Positions 48,901-60,672 of a stretch of DNA of 64,000 nucleotides are shown piece by piece (the first letter of the stretch is position 1; every line of letters begins with the position of its first letter). The notes beneath the pieces are model-generated. The model was given only the letters and a program-made list of their open reading frames with translations, did not search any database and was not told where the DNA came from. The translations under genes and the position numbers were made by a program. Origin of the DNA: Asterochloris sp. CNOR1 (lineage: Eukaryota; Chlorophyta; Trebouxiophyceae; Trebouxiales; Trebouxiaceae); the NCBI GenBank assembly GCA_963969365.1, contig OZ017757.1, forward strand, positions 2,542,001 to 2,606,000, read 5' to 3'.

Positions 48901-51900
48901 CCTGCAGCTTGTGCTCAGCCTCCTTCAGCTTGGCAGCGGCCTCCACCTCAGCCTTTCGAGCAGCGTCGACGGCAGCAGCCGTCTCGGCAGCCAGTCTGCA
49001 GCAACATGGATCTGCCTCGTGTCACGGCACAGCCCGTAATGCCATGTATGCTGCCCTGTGGCGGCCTTTGAAGCATGGCTGACATGCTTCCAGACACTTT
49101 GCAGAATTACCTGCATCTGGAACACAGGCGCTAAGCAGCCAAGACATATCAATGTGCGGCAAAGAACCGCACCAGCACATTGATGCGCTTGTCTGTCTCT
49201 GAGGGCCAGCTTGCAGACTTGTGAGGGACTGCACAAGCATGTGAAGAAGATCACAAAACTGGTCTGCTGCCCCTCTCCTGTGGATTGCTGGTGGCCCAGC
49301 GTCTTAGCTGCAGCTCAGGCACTCACGCAGAGGATCGCTGCTGCCGCTCCTGCACTTCAGCCTCCTGCTCTGCCAGGCGGGCCTCCTTCTGAACCAGGCG
49401 CTTGCGGTCGTCCTCCACGCCCTCCCGCGCCAGCTCAATGTCCCTGCGTGCCTTCCTGACCTGCATACCACAGAGTCCAGCATGGTGGCGAGACTTGGCT
49501 ACTGGCCCAGGGTCTTGGCATGCCTTGCCTACAGTCTCAGCAGACGGCAGGTTGTCAAGCACTGCGCACGACGATTCAGAGACAACGGCAGTGGTTTCCA
49601 GAGACCTTTCCCCAACATGCCTCTGGTGGAACTTTCACGGCTGGTTGCTTGCCCTTACACCTGCGAGTTGGCGTGTGGGATACTAACACACCCCTCAAGC
49701 TGCTGCCCACCTGTCGATTCAAGAAATAATAACTCCTCAGAATACCATAGTGGCTGTTCTGCAGCGCCTCTTGTCAACATGGTGGGCCCACGCCATGCGC
49801 GCACACCTGGCAGCGGCTCGCTTTTATGGCAGCAGCTTTCACTTCAGCCTGAGTGCTGATGCCCACAGCTGCAAGCAGTGCTATATCCCCCAAGTGCAAC
49901 ATCACCGTCTGATGGCTGTCACTGCAGCCTAGAGAGAAACCAGCACCTCCTGCTTGAGCTGCATGTTGCTACCCTCCGATGGTATTGCGGCTCTTTCTGG
50001 CAATGTACTGCGGGTCCTTCAGCTGGAGACAAGAAGGCTGTGCTCAACATCATTTTACCTGCCATCAAGGCTTTGCTGCAGCCTCACCTCAGCCTCAGTG
50101 CTGGCCAGCAGCTCCTGCTTCAGCTGCAGGCTGCCGCGCTCGGCCTGCAGCTGCGCCAGCTGCGCCTCCAGCCCCTGCACCTTGCCCTCGCGGGCGGCCA
50201 GGCTGCTGGCGCGCTGCTCAGCCGCCCGTGCGGCCTCGCTGAGGCTGCGCTCCTTGTGTTGGAGAGCATCGCCCCGCTCAGCCAGCGCTTTCTGCAGCAA
50301 CCAGGCAGGGGAGCAGTGACCTTGATATTAGCAGTCGCAGCAAGCAAACTCTGCTCTCTTTCTACCAATCACAGGCAGCACCTTCCAGTCAAATTTGACA
50401 GACAGCCGACCTGTGCAGACTAGCGCTCTGCACAGCAGCATTGCTCAGCACAGTGACTTCAGAGCAAGCTGTCAAGGCAGTGTGCAAGGTATGAGGCTCC
50501 TATACTTGGCAAACTGCAGCCTTATGCGTTGGGCAATTACTTTAGTCCGACCAGGTGCATTGTCTTCAGCACCTCTCAGCCAGCACAGCGTTGATGTGAC
50601 CTTGCCCAGCTGCACAGGCAGTGACATGCAGATTACAATCAATAGGCATCTCAGCATCTTGCATCACGGGGAACCACAGTCTGCAAGACAACAGCAGGGC
50701 CTCACGCACCACCTCTGAAGCCGCTTAGCTACGCCTTTGGTCCAACAGAAAATCAGTCTCCCTGGAGGCTGCATATCGCCCAGCTCACACCAGCCGCTCA
50801 GCAGACCACACAGGCTTCATGACATCAGGGCAGATACCTTCAGGTGGCGGCGTACTCAGACCTGCCCATGTCAGTTTGCCCAGTTGGCCAAGCAACCAGG
50901 CTGGCAATCATTGCTCTAGAACGAGGCAAGTGCTCGCCATGTGGCTGCTAGAGCCCCAATGCTGTCTTCCAGCTCAGATGAGCTGCAGAAGTTCTTCTTG
51001 TTGTTCTTGACAGGCTGCTCTGTGGTCATCATCTGCCAGAATCCCCATGCAGGCAGGCCTTGCACAGCGGCCCAGAACAGAGGTATTCATGCCCGTAGCA
51101 ACCACCTTGATGGGGCAATCTTGACCGTCACAGCACTCCTACCTCCATGCTGAGCTGCATGTCCTCGAGCTCCTGCTGCCGACGGGAGAGCTTGGCCTGC
51201 CACTCATCCAGCCCGTCCTCACGCTCCCCAATCTGGCGCAGGGCCTCCGCCCGGAAGCGCTGCTTCCAGGCGTCAAGGCTGTCCTCATGCTCGGACAGCT
51301 GCTCTGCACGCGCCTGTAGCAGACAGCAGCAGTCTCAGTGAAGCTGCCTAAGATCCAGAGCAGCATGCCAGCAAGATGGCCCCCATCCTCAGCTAACCTG
51401 CTTGGCATAGGCCTGCAGCGGGATTCTGCAGTCTGAGTGATGCTGCTGCGGCAGCAGAGCAGCATGCCAGCAACCTGGTTGCCCATGTCCAGGCAACTTC
51501 CATGCACGCGCCTGCAGCACACAGCAGCAGTCTGACTACCACTGCAGGGGCCGCAGCCCCAATGACCCATGCCGGCAACCTGGCCGCCCAGTGCAAGTTT
51601 CCTCTGCTGGTCTGGAGTAGTGCAGACTCATCTGGTTGCTGAGAGAGCTGTATGCACAAGCCTGCGGCAGAGTCTGCAGCAATCAGAGCCTTGATGAGAC
51701 AGCTGCAGAGCCATCCGTGGACATTGACGAGCAGGGTTCCCAACCTTGGCCTTGAGCACTGCAGGGTACTTAGCAAGGAGCCAGCCCTGTCTATGCTGAG
51801 ACTTGCTATGTTGACTCCCTGCTACGCTTGACAATCTGTTGTAAGTTTTGGTTGAGTGGAAGGGAGTGGCACCTGAAGAGTGTCATGCATCAATGGCACC

Positions 51901-54900
51901 CATGACTCGGATTCTTCCACAGTGTTCGATGATGGCTAGTACATTGTGAAACATTTTGGACCTTAGCCAAGCCTCAGTGCACCCACCTGGAGTTCAGCCC
52001 GCTCAGCCTCAGCAGCCCCTGCAGCGCGCTGGGTGGCCGAGGCGTCGTTCTCCAGGCGCACCCGAAGCAGCTCAACCTTGTGCTCCTCGGCCTGGACAGA
52101 GGCCTCTCGCTCACGCAGCTGCTGCTCCTGAGCCTGCAGGGTGAGGCTGCAGTTACTCTGTCTGGAGGCCGTGCATGGAAGCTGTGGAATCTCAGTACGC
52201 CACAGGCACAACCTACGTCAGTTGGCTTGCCAGCTCCTGGTCCAGCCATGCATATACAGGAGTGTGAAACATCTCAGTACCTCACCAGGAACTACTTGTG
52301 ACGGTGCCTGCTTGTGACGAATGCCAGCCTGTGACAATGCTTATATGTCCAGTGTGCTTCCAGCCTGCTGCTCCAGGCACCTTGCCTGACCGCAGCTCCA
52401 CACAGCAAAATTGCTCAGCACAGGCACCACCCTTTGCATGCAATGCACCCATGGCCACATGGCCCACAACAACAAGAAGGATGGCAGTACATGATGGTGT
52501 GCACCTGATCCGCCCTTCTGCAGCATGCAGGGGGCGAGCAATCTGCAGTGCCCACCTCCAGGTGGCTGCGCTGTGATGCCAGGTTAGCCTCCTCCTCAGC
52601 AAAGGCTGCCTCCCACTCGGCCACTCTCTCCTGCTGGCGGGCCACGACACTGTCTACCTCAGCACGAAGCCTGTCTGCCTCAGCCTGGGCCGCCTCCTTG
52701 GCTGCCTGCAGCGCATGATGTGCGTGTCAGCATCAGTCATTCAGTCCAGCTTGGTCTGTGCCTCTGTGAACACGCAGCCTGTCCTCGCTAGGCTGGTTTG
52801 CCTCCTTGGCTGCCTATAGCACGTCATATGCACCGTACTATCTGACCCAGCTCAGGGTGTGCCACGTATGGTACGCAGGTTGTCAGCCTCAGCCTGGGAC
52901 ACCGCAGTCCGTTGCCAGCAGCACCTGATAGAGACTGGCCTCCTGCAGAACAGGCTTGTTCTGCTCAGCTGCAGCTCCGTGCCAGACACTGGGTGTACAC
53001 CAAGCGATGCCCTAGGTTGGCATCAGGAGAGCGGCACCCACATCACCCCATGCTGCACCCCTGAGAAGGGGACAACCCACTTGTCGACCAGACATTTGGC
53101 CTGCTGTGCTTTGGACGGAAGGCTCCCTGGGCGCACTGCACTGATGCCCCGTGTGAGGGCCCTCCTTCAAGGCTGACTTTCTACCAACCGCATTCTTGCT
53201 GGACACTTGCCAGACAAGCCCAAGTTCAAAGCGTTTTCCCCTGGAAATGGGCCCTCAGGGCTAGCAAACGTCCACTCCTGTGGCATCCCTGCCAGACAAC
53301 ACCTCTTCCAATGCATTTGTCCCCTGGTGTCGTTTAGGTCAACCATTGTAGCTCAGAAAGCCCACCTTGAGGCTATCAGCCAGGTGTGCCCGCTCCTGCG
53401 CAATCTCCTGCTGCTCCTCGTCCCACTGGCGGCGCCACTGCTCACGCTCGCGAACTATCTGGTCCATCTCTGCCTGCGCAGCGTCGCACTGCTGGCGCAC
53501 AGCAGTCACCTCCTGTCGCCCGGCGGCTGCGGCCTCCTCAGCTGCGTGGTGGGCGTCTGTGATGCCCTGCAGGGCTGAACAGCATACTTGAGCGTGGTGC
53601 TGTGGCAGCTATCAGAAGTCTGGTCTGTGCCTGTGCGGTGGGCACCAGCAGTGTCCTGCAGGCAGCACAGCGTGCTAGAGTGGGCTGCCATGGCAGTCAT
53701 TGAAAGTCTGATCTGTGCCTGCGCAGTGCACGTCAGTACTGCCCTGCAGGTGAAACAGCAATCTTCAGTGTCCGGCTGTGGCAGCTATGAAAAGCCTGGT
53801 TTGTGCCTATGGCGATCATAAATGCCCAGCAGGTGAAACAGCATCAATGGCAAGAACCTGCGGCGGCTGGGATGCAAGGTGCTGCTTGTCATCATAGGGG
53901 AGGCACCCCGGCTATGACTCCTGAGGGTCAGACTGGTAGCAGGCAGGAAGCTGTTTGCCGCAGTGTAGCGCTGTGTGGGGGGTGTTCTCTGTCCAGAGGC
54001 ACAGTTGCAGGCTGCCTGCAGGACTGCAGTGCTCTGCGATGTACTGTGCAGGCTTGCAATCCAAGATGTAGCCTGCACGGCACAGCCTTGCTGCTGTCTC
54101 ACAGTGCGCACAGTCCTGGCTGGTTGCCCAAGCACTGAAACAGAAGCGCAGCTCTGCTGCTGTCGCACACTGACCACTGTCCTGGCGGGACTTACGACCA
54201 CTTGAACAACAGTGCAGCAAGCCATGCACAGCATCTGCGTGTTGGCAGCCTCAGGGCCAACCCTCTCGGCATGCTCCTGAGCGGCCACCTGTCTGACCCA
54301 TGCCAGCTTGGCCTGCCCACACTTTTTGTTCTAGCCTGCTGGCTAGCTTGACCACCTAGACAACAGCACAGCAAACCATGCACAGCAGCTGCCGTGCTCA
54401 CCCTCTGGGCTTGCTCCTGAGCGGCCACCAGCCGGTCCCGCGCCAGCTCGGCACGCCCACACTCCTCGCGCCAGTGCAGCGCCTTGGTGCGCAGGGCCTC
54501 CTCCTCCGCCTGTGCAGCTGCCGCTCTGCGCTGGGCCTCTGCCATCTGCTCCTCAAGCAGCCGCAGTTCTGCCAGTGCCTGGCTGCGCTCCTGCAGAGCT
54601 ATGAGCAAGGCTGAGCAAGCAATTTTGTGCCAAGCACTGCTCAACCTGTTCCATCTGATGCATAGCAGCCTGAGCGCGGACACCGTGTGGCTGCGCTCCT
54701 GCATGGCAGTGAGACAGCGGTGTGAGAGGGCAGCGGCAGTGGTTGCTGTACTGCTGGGGCTCTGCCATCTGAGCCATGAGAAAATGCAGATGGAGAGTGC
54801 ACGGCTGCGCTCCTGCATAGGACATGCTGGAAACCTGCCACCCATTCAGATCAACGCCCAACTGTCTGTTCCTGAAGGCTGCCAGCCTCACAGTACTGTG

Positions 54901-57900
54901 CAGGCAGAAAGAGCAGCCTTCAGCACAGATGACAGTCTTGATGCACTCAAGATCAGATCCGTGACGTGCTTGTAAAGGATGGTGGAGTGGATTTGCACAA
55001 GGATGACATGGTCGCTTATGTTTATGGCAAAATTCCTAATGAGGTGTGTCTACAGGGCAGGATGCAGGTCAAGCTGGCAGGACGTCACTGCAGCAACTTT
55101 GACAACAGCGCTGGGATGATACTGTACTGCTGAGTCAAGCTTTCAACTCTGCGAGGCAAAAGGACTACATGGGTGCTTAGCTGCATGATGCTTTCAACAT
55201 GGGCACATCATGCGCATGCAGACAAAGAGCACCTGCTCATCCTGGGCCAAGTAGGCTTGCACAGACAGCACCAGCCAGACACGTGTCTTGGGCATTATGT
55301 CTCTCCCATACAGACTATGGCAAGGCCACGTTGCAGACAAGAAGAGCACCTGCTCTTGCAGAGCCAGGCCGGGAGCATGCTGCAATGCAGAGCATCCATG
55401 GCTGGGCACCCGCCCCTCCTGGCCATGGCAATGTTTTACGTGTAACTGCACAGCGTGCACAATGGTATCATTGTATGTGTAGCAGCACGGCCTGCACAAC
55501 TGCCACAGCCGGTGCATGCACAGCATGGGCACCTGAACTGTCTGAGCTCAAGCAGTGCTGGCTGCGCGGCGCAATGCAGAACTGCGCCTGGGCAGCAGAC
55601 GAGCACAGCAGGGGCACCTGCTCCTCCTGGGCCTGGCGGCGCCGCTGCTCAGCATCCCTCTGGCGGCCGGCAGCGCCCGCAGCCTGCTCCCTCTTGGCCA
55701 GCTGGGCCTCTTGAGCGGAAGACTCCATGCTCCACTTGGAGCGAGCCTCCTCCAGTGCCTGCCGCTGCTCGGCCAGGCGCTTGGCGTCATCCTGCAGGCA
55801 GCCGTTCTCAGATGTGTACATGAATGAGGTTGTATCAAGCCTACAATGCACCATAGCAATGGCTACTCTGAGCTGCTGCAGGACACTGCGCAATGTTGTG
55901 TGCTTGAGGCAAGTTCACCAGAAAGGGGGACGCCTGAAAAGACTGAGGGCAATGGATAGTAGCCTCTTCTGCAGGTTCTGCAGATTGCAGCTGAGAACAC
56001 CATGAAGTTGTACATGTGAGGCAGACCAGCCTCTGCTGCAGTCGGACTTTGGCTATGAGCCCCGTCCATCAAAGCAGCACGCAAGTCAAGGATGGGCAGG
56101 GCGGTGTTCCAGAGACGTGTCCACATAAGCAGCATGGATAAGCCACCATCATGGATGCTCCACCAGGATGCTCCACCAGGATGCTCCACCAACCATGTAT
56201 GCTGGTGGAGCATGGATCACGAAAGATCCATGCTCCATGATCCATGCTCCATGACCCATGCTCCATGATCCATGCTCCATGATCCATGCTCCATGATAAG
56301 AATGCTGCCCCTGTCGCGATGCAGGTTTGCATGATATTCTGTGTCGTAGCCTCTCAGCAAGGAACCCTCTTTGAAAACCCTGTGGGACTCCCAGCTTGTG
56401 CTCGCCCATGCTAGCCTTGCTTGCGCGCCACATCGCCTCTGCTTCAGCACCTGGCCTGGTCAACTCCTGCACCTGTGCATTGACCCTTGGCTGACTGAAG
56501 GCCTCGCTGCTCACCTTGCTCTTGCGCCACAGGGCCTCTGCCTCGGCTTTGACCAGGTCAGCAGCTGCACTGGCTGCCTGGACCTCGTCCTCCCTAGAGC
56601 TGACCTCCCTCTCCCGCTGCGCCAGGTGCTGCTCCCGCTCAGTGAAACGGCTAGCCGCCCTCTGGGCAGCCTCCAGCTTGGCTTCGCGCTCCGTGAACTC
56701 TGCGGCATGCTGGCGCACCTGCAGATGACACAGGGAATGGCCAGTCAGCTGCTAGAACATGAACCAGGGCACCATGCTGGTCCTCTCGGCAGCCTCCAGC
56801 TTTGTTTTGCACTCTGTGAAGCCCGCGGCATGCTGCCGTACCTGCACGTCAGGCGAAGACTAGCCCGTCACCTGCTAACGTAAGTTTCAGGGCAGCTCTG
56901 TGCAGTCGTGGCGCGCTGGCACACCTGCAGGTCAGGCCAAGAACAGCCAGTCACCTGCTAGGGTGCACAACAGGGCATCATGCTGCTGATACCCCTACCG
57001 GCGTCCCTGCAGGCAACAAAGCCATGCTGGGGACTGCAAGCAGCCTCTGCTGCGCCAGGCGCTGCTCCTGCTCAGTGCAGCGGCTGCCCTCCCGGTCAGC
57101 GGCCCCCAGCTGGGTGTCTCGCTCCGTGAACTCCACTGCAGGCTGGTGCACCTTCAGTCAGGCAGTACATGGGGAACTGTGGAAGTCCACAGCTAAGCAG
57201 CATGAGTATGCTGCCTGCTGGGAGACCTGCCTGATTGCGTTTTACCCAATCTTGTTGAGCACTTTATATAAATTTGGCAGCTTCATCCATGCATGTTCGA
57301 AGGTATGGGCCTGGCCCGAGCAGGTGTCACGGCCACGGGTCAGGTTGCACACCTGGTGCCCTGCTGACCAAGCAAATGGCCTGCAGAGAGGAGGCTGCCT
57401 GCCCGCCTGCTGCTTGCAGGGGTGTCAATGCTGCTGCTCACAGCAAGTGCTCAAGGCATTGCTACCGGCCTGCCTGTTGCTCAACAGCATCGCTCAGGCT
57501 GGCAGCTGCTGTAAGCCATTGCGACTCTGGCCCTCACAGGCATGCTGCCTAGTTGCTTCCTCACAAGCAATGCTTGCGATCTCCCCTTCTGTGGGACTTC
57601 GTGCCTGTCTTGGGAGTAGAGATATGCTGCTCCAGGTCGGACATCAGCTCCGCACCCAATGTGGCTGCGCGAAGTTTTGCGCCCGAGCACTCAAGTTGCC
57701 ATGCCTACAGAAGGTGACAGTCAACCCCTGCCTGAGTCTCAAGGCATGCTGCAGCCGACCTGTAAGTGCACATCTCTACTCCCACGCATTGTTACTCACA
57801 AGGATTGCCAGCCTACCTGCTGCTCAAAGGCATGGTGGCGTTGCTGGAGGCTGGCAGCCCCCTCCTCAGCCTGCCTGGCCTGCTCCTGTGCTGCCATCAT

Positions 57901-60465
57901 CTTGTCGGTCGCTGCTTTCAGCAGCGTGGCAGCAGCCCTCCTGCGGAGTACCACTGGCAACATTTAAGGCTAGGGGCTGTAGGCCGCTGCCAAAGTTCTG
58001 TGCAGAGCGCTTTGGTGGTCACACTGCCTGTGTCAGACACGTCTGTCCTGCAGGGTACCAACTGCTGGGGACCTGATGCAGCCACCACGACCCCATCTGA
58101 GTGCTATTGGCCATTTCGATGCCCCTTTGCTACTCAGACCACGGCAAATGCACCCCAAATGGCATCTCCTGTCCAAGCCTCTAGGATGCACTGTCATCAG
58201 AGGACAGGGGCAGCAGGCATTCTTCCTTGTTGCGGGTAAGGCTTGCCAGAGCTGCTGGTACTGCTGACCAGTTTATGCCCATCTGCTGCTCAGACCAAGG
58301 CAAATGGACCCCAAAATGGGAGGCCCCTTTCTAACCTCTAGGTGGCACTGCCACAAAGGCAGGCACTCACTTGTCGCGAGTGAGCGCCTCCAGAGCTGCC
58401 TGGTGCTCGGCCTCCAGCCGCTCCTGCTGCTGCCTACGCTGGCGGGCGCCCTCTGCCATGGCAGCTTGCTGCTCAGACTGCATGCGCTCTTCGTGGGTCT
58501 TGCAGGCCCTGTAGGTGAGGAGAACACCTTGATAAAACCCACAGCCACAGCAGCCTGGTGCTTGAACTGCATACGCTTCTCGTGGGTCCTGCAGGCCCTG
58601 CAGGTAGGCGAACTGACACCCTTCCAAGAGTTGCGACTTCCATGCTGACCTTCATGCCGAGTGGGCCTGCAGACAACACGACGCTGCTGCAAAGTAAGAA
58701 GAGCATGCTTGCGCTGCCTGTCCCAAGTTGGAAGCCACCACCACTGGTACCCGCGGGGAGCCTGAGCAGCGCTTGGATTGGGTGCGTCAGCGTGGCAAGC
58801 TGCATCTCAAAAAGGTTCAGGGCTGAGTGACTCGGGGAGCACAGGTTTGCAAGAGCTCAGGCGTAAGCGGCTTTGCAGATTTTGGAGGCCACCAACATGT
58901 GTCGCATGGGCAGCACTGAAACAGGGTCCACGTACTCAGCTACAGCACCAATGGCACATGTATCCCACAGTATACCATAAGCCGTCAAGCGCCTGTGTCA
59001 AGCCGCTCACCTGTTGACAGCTGCCAGGCGTCCTTTGGCCTCGTCCAGTTGCGCCAGGGTGGTAGACAGCTCTGACTGTGCCGCCTCAGCCTGCGTGCGG
59101 GCGTCTGCAGCTTTGGAGGCCGCGCTGCTCCCCTCAGCCACATACGAGTCCCGCTTGGCTGCCCAGGCACCAGCCTCGGCCTGTAGCCAGAAGCAGGGCC
59201 TGGCCTCTTGCTGGTGCCACTGTCACCTTGCCTTCCCTGGCCTGCCACAGCTTGTGTTTGACGCAGTAATCGCAGCTCAGCTCCCTCCCCACTTGCTGCA
59301 TCAGGTGCTGCTGAGGGTTGCATGATGCTTTAGAACTGAGTGCCCATGCAGACCGCTTAAGCATACTGCACACCCTCTCGCCGGCCAGAGCAGCAGACTG
59401 CACCACTGAAGCAGAGTTGCCCCACACAGACAGCAGCAGAGCCAGCCTTGCATGCCCCCTTCAACCAGCACTGGAAGCAGCTGTGACAGGATCATGTGCT
59501 CATCCCCTGTGCGTAGGGCTGCTGCTAGTGAAACAAAGCCAGTGGCAAGCAGCAGCGCACCACTGGTTTCCAGCCAGGCACGCTTCAGCTACTCTACCTC
59601 AGTGGCATGGCCTTCCCAACACCAGATGGGCAGCCTGTGCAAGATCGTCGATGCATGCACCTCGCTGCAGATGGGATGGAGCGCTGAGCAGCAGAGCAGC
59701 AGTGATGGCCAGCCAGCTGCCCCTGAGCTTCCAATGTTGCACGCATGGCATGCCTGTTGCAGCACTGGCAGCACGTGCAGAGGAGTCCTGTCTGGTACCA
59801 TGCACACTGCCTCAGGCAGCAAGCGCCGGGAGGACGCCGTGCTCTGAGCGGTGCGTGCATCGGGACACCAGCAGCTCACCCTGAGCTGCTCAATCTCGAA
59901 GGCGTAGCTGCGCCGGGCAGCCTCCACCTGCTCCAGGAAGCTTTCTGAGGCCTGCTGCACTGCCCTCTGCTCTGGACCGGCAGCACCGGACGACATGGCA
60001 GCCTGTGCCTCACGCCTGGGCTGAGGCCGCAGCCCCAGGTGCTGCTTGGTGGGGCTGCCTGCTGGACTGATCACTGGGCTGTGCTGCTGGCTGGCGCTAA
60101 TTGTCCAGCTGTGGTTCCCAATCTGCAGCCAGGCCTGCGCTTGGACCGTGCACAGGGCTAGTTGAACAGAGGCTGTGCGCAAGCAGCACACACGGCTTGC
60201 AGCAAGGTGGCTGAGGGAAATGTGTGGACGTGAAGAGCAGGCCTTGTTTATCAGCGCTGACCTGGACGTCCCTGTGGCCAATCTTTCGGTTGGCAGCCTC
60301 CAGGAGGTTGGCGCTGCGCTTGAGAGCCTCAGAGTGCACCACACTATGGGCAACAACCTTCTTCTGATGCTGCTTCCATTGCCCCTCAAGAGCCTGGAAC
60401 TTGCTCAGCACATTGCGAGCAACAGACTGGCTTGCCCCAGACGGCTGTTCTGAGGGTGTCGGCAT
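24979..60465 (-). CDS. Giant coiled-coil protein, about 45 small exons
   Basis: Not recognised. Start ATG at 60465 (MPTPSEQPSGASQSVARNVL); 208 bases separate it from the stop of the allantoin synthase gene. Blocks of 90-270 bases rich in Glu, Gln, Ala, Arg and Leu, each bounded by splice consensus, recur every 0.5-1 kb on this strand. Approximate positions in kb: 60.4, 59.9, 59.1, 58.4, 57.9, 56.6, 55.7, 54.5, 53.5, 52.6, 52.1, 51.2, 50.2, 49.4, 48.9, 48.5, 48.1, 47.1, 46.2, 45.3, 44.6, 43.7, 43.1, 42.4, 41.9, 41.2, 40.4, 38.9, 38.3, 38.0, 37.6, 37.0, 35.6, 34.9, 34.4, 33.6, 32.8, 32.2, 31.4, 30.6, 29.7, 28.8 and 28.6. Examples are EFTEREAKLEAAQRAASRFT and REEVTTAQ-like heptads. The C-terminal region (28.1-25.4 kb) is Ser/Pro-rich with an NPF motif (GPANPFEGAS), then conserved-looking RMQRIEGIL and LESHQRMLARWEGKV. 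A last exon at 25023-24979 (VRLNLATSVSLAS, stop) is tentative. I estimate over 2000 residues. A golgin, tether or centrosomal scaffold is possible. It could be more than one gene. Confidence 0.6.
25140..25440 (-). repeat. Donor-edge tandem copies, 3' end of the giant gene
   Basis: The real donor (TTGTCAG|GTAAGC, minus strand) is at about 25413. Copies of the edge ctgac--ggcagag occur near 25360, 25313 and 25240, with a weak one near 25150. Each is preceded by a copy of caagcatcgatgcacag. The spacing is about 47-73 bases. Confidence 0.7.
26800..27170 (-). repeat. Donor-edge tandem copies, unit about 100 bases
   Basis: The real edge, ending RMQRIEGILQ|GTCAGTCTGCC, is at about 27118. Copies of gcagactgacc--cag-atg--ctca and the flanking gctgcatgcaggc occur at about 27023 and 26818, with a shorter one at about 26910. 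Confidence 0.7.
27785..27970 (-). repeat. Donor-edge tandem copies, unit about 56 bases
   Basis: Three units (about 27804-27858, 27859-27914 and 27915-27967) share aatgccag-aggcacagcgcacctg. The last joins the exon encoding VRAAPARQ; the other two lie in the intron and keep a donor-like cacctg (CAGGTG on the minus strand). Confidence 0.85.
30390..30625 (-). repeat. Donor-edge tandem copies with near-identical 5' splice sites
   Basis: The real edge (30572-30622) encodes QLAHDRVTLERAK and has donor CCAAG|GTGAGTGGC. The copy at 30487-30540 keeps the same exon end and donor almost base for base. A third, more diverged copy lies at 30394-30447. Spacing is 85-93 bases, not a multiple of three. Confidence 0.9.
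36320..36995 (-). repeat. Donor-edge array, about seven copies
   Basis: The exon end KAAAATKSKELDLREV sits at about 36930-36990. Copies of gtggctgctgcagccttggcacacatgcaac start near 36872, 36793, 36705, 36600, 36429 and 36328. Each is followed by a copy of the donor region (gcccaccttgcgcagatc). Spacing is mostly 80-110 bases. Further decayed copies may extend to about 36120. Confidence 0.85.
38910..40340. other. Long intron of the giant gene with GC-rich duplication
   Basis: No coiled-coil block is seen here on the minus strand. A very GC-rich segment, ggagctgcgc-tggcgg--tgcggggcagc, occurs twice (about 39539-39590 and 39850-39900). Plus-strand frames through it are Arg/Ala-rich and compositional, so no gene is called. 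Confidence 0.5.
42480..42720 (-). repeat. Exon-edge copy, unit about 118 bases
   Basis: The segment encoding SGLVAVLQNVQAWSDEEKVA (about 42475-42530) is followed upstream in the gene by NGLVAMQQNVQPWAEERRAA (about 42600-42655), in the same frame. This could be a genuine repeated exon or an extended exon rather than intron. Confidence 0.75.
45860..46110 (-). repeat. Donor-edge tandem copies, unit about 80-110 bases
   Basis: The real edge, encoding QHESAEATK with donor ACCAAG|GTGGGC, is at about 46066. Copies occur at about 45953 (GCAAG|GTAAGC, a better match to the donor consensus) and 45867 (ACCAAG|GTGGTG). Confidence 0.75.
51300..51545 (-). repeat. Acceptor-edge tandem copies, unit about 95 bases
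   Basis: The real acceptor edge (tctgctacag|GCGCGTGCAGAGC) is near 51315. Copies of cgcctgcag--acagcagcagtct occur near 51405-51445 and 51505-51540. Confidence 0.7.
53560..53845 (-). repeat. Acceptor-edge tandem copies, unit about 85 bases
   Basis: The real acceptor (ctgcag|GGCATCACAG) is at about 53575. Copies of ccctgcagg-gaaacagc recur at about 53655, 53743 and 53827, with the shared body tgtggcagctat-aaag-ctggtttgtgcct between them. Confidence 0.85.
54220..54480 (-). repeat. Duplicated exon end (pseudo-exon)
   Basis: The exon end EECGRAELARDRLVAAQEQA (about 54400-54470) has a diverged copy at about 54260-54330 reading KKCGQAKLAWVRQVAAQEHA. The intron flanks (gccatgcacagca) are duplicated as well. 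The unit is about 140 bases. Confidence 0.85.
54585..54830 (-). repeat. Acceptor-edge tandem copies, unit about 110 bases
   Basis: ggctgcgctcctgca recurs at about 54580-54595 (the real exon start, LQERSQALAELRLLEEQ), 54689 and 54804. The copies read MQERSHTV and MQERSRAL. Spacing is about 110-115 bases. Confidence 0.85.
56150..56295. repeat. Nested 13- and 14-base satellites with palindrome
   Basis: Three units of aggatgctccacc (about 56152-56190) lead into a perfect 11-base stem, atgctccacca (56181-56191) with tggtggagcat (56203-56213), around an 11-base loop. Five 14-base units of gatccatgctccat follow at 56225-56294. The right arm ggagcatggatc is also the reverse complement of the 14-base unit, so alternative hairpins can form. 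The array lies in an intron of the giant gene. Confidence 0.95.
56600..57160 (-). repeat. Exon copies: EFTERE-type coiled-coil exon
   Basis: The exon at about 56510-56720 (EFTEREAKLEAAQRAASRFT) has related copies at about 56783-56850 and 57030-57150 (EFTERDTQLGAADREG, CTEQEQRLAQQ). The distal copy may be a real exon or a decayed duplicate. Confidence 0.7.
58470..58620 (-). repeat. Acceptor-edge copy, unit about 89 bases
   Basis: tgcatgcgctcttcgtgggtcttgcaggccctg (from about 58480) and tgcatacgcttctcgtgggtcctgcaggccctg (from about 58569) are near-identical. The first is the start of the exon encoding CKTHEERMQSEQQ; the second lies in the intron and reads CRTHEKRMQFKHQ. Confidence 0.9.
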
Positions 60466-60672
60466 GATCCCGAGCTCACGACTTGGCTCTCTACTCTACA
60501 CTAGAGGCAGGCTATCAACAAGCATTTCATGCGCCTGGCAGGGCCTAGCTCATACTTTCACATCGAACATGCGGCATGTGGTCAACATGACCGGTCCCCT
60601 GACCATTGTGCAGCTGCCTGGTGAACTACAATTTCACACTGGCTTCAGCTGATGTGTTGCGTGTCTTACTAT
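60466..60672. other. Short tandem intergenic gap
   Basis: Some 207 bases separate the allantoin synthase stop from the giant coiled-coil start on the same strand. The gap must hold a 3' end and a promoter; no motif is evident. Confidence 0.5.
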
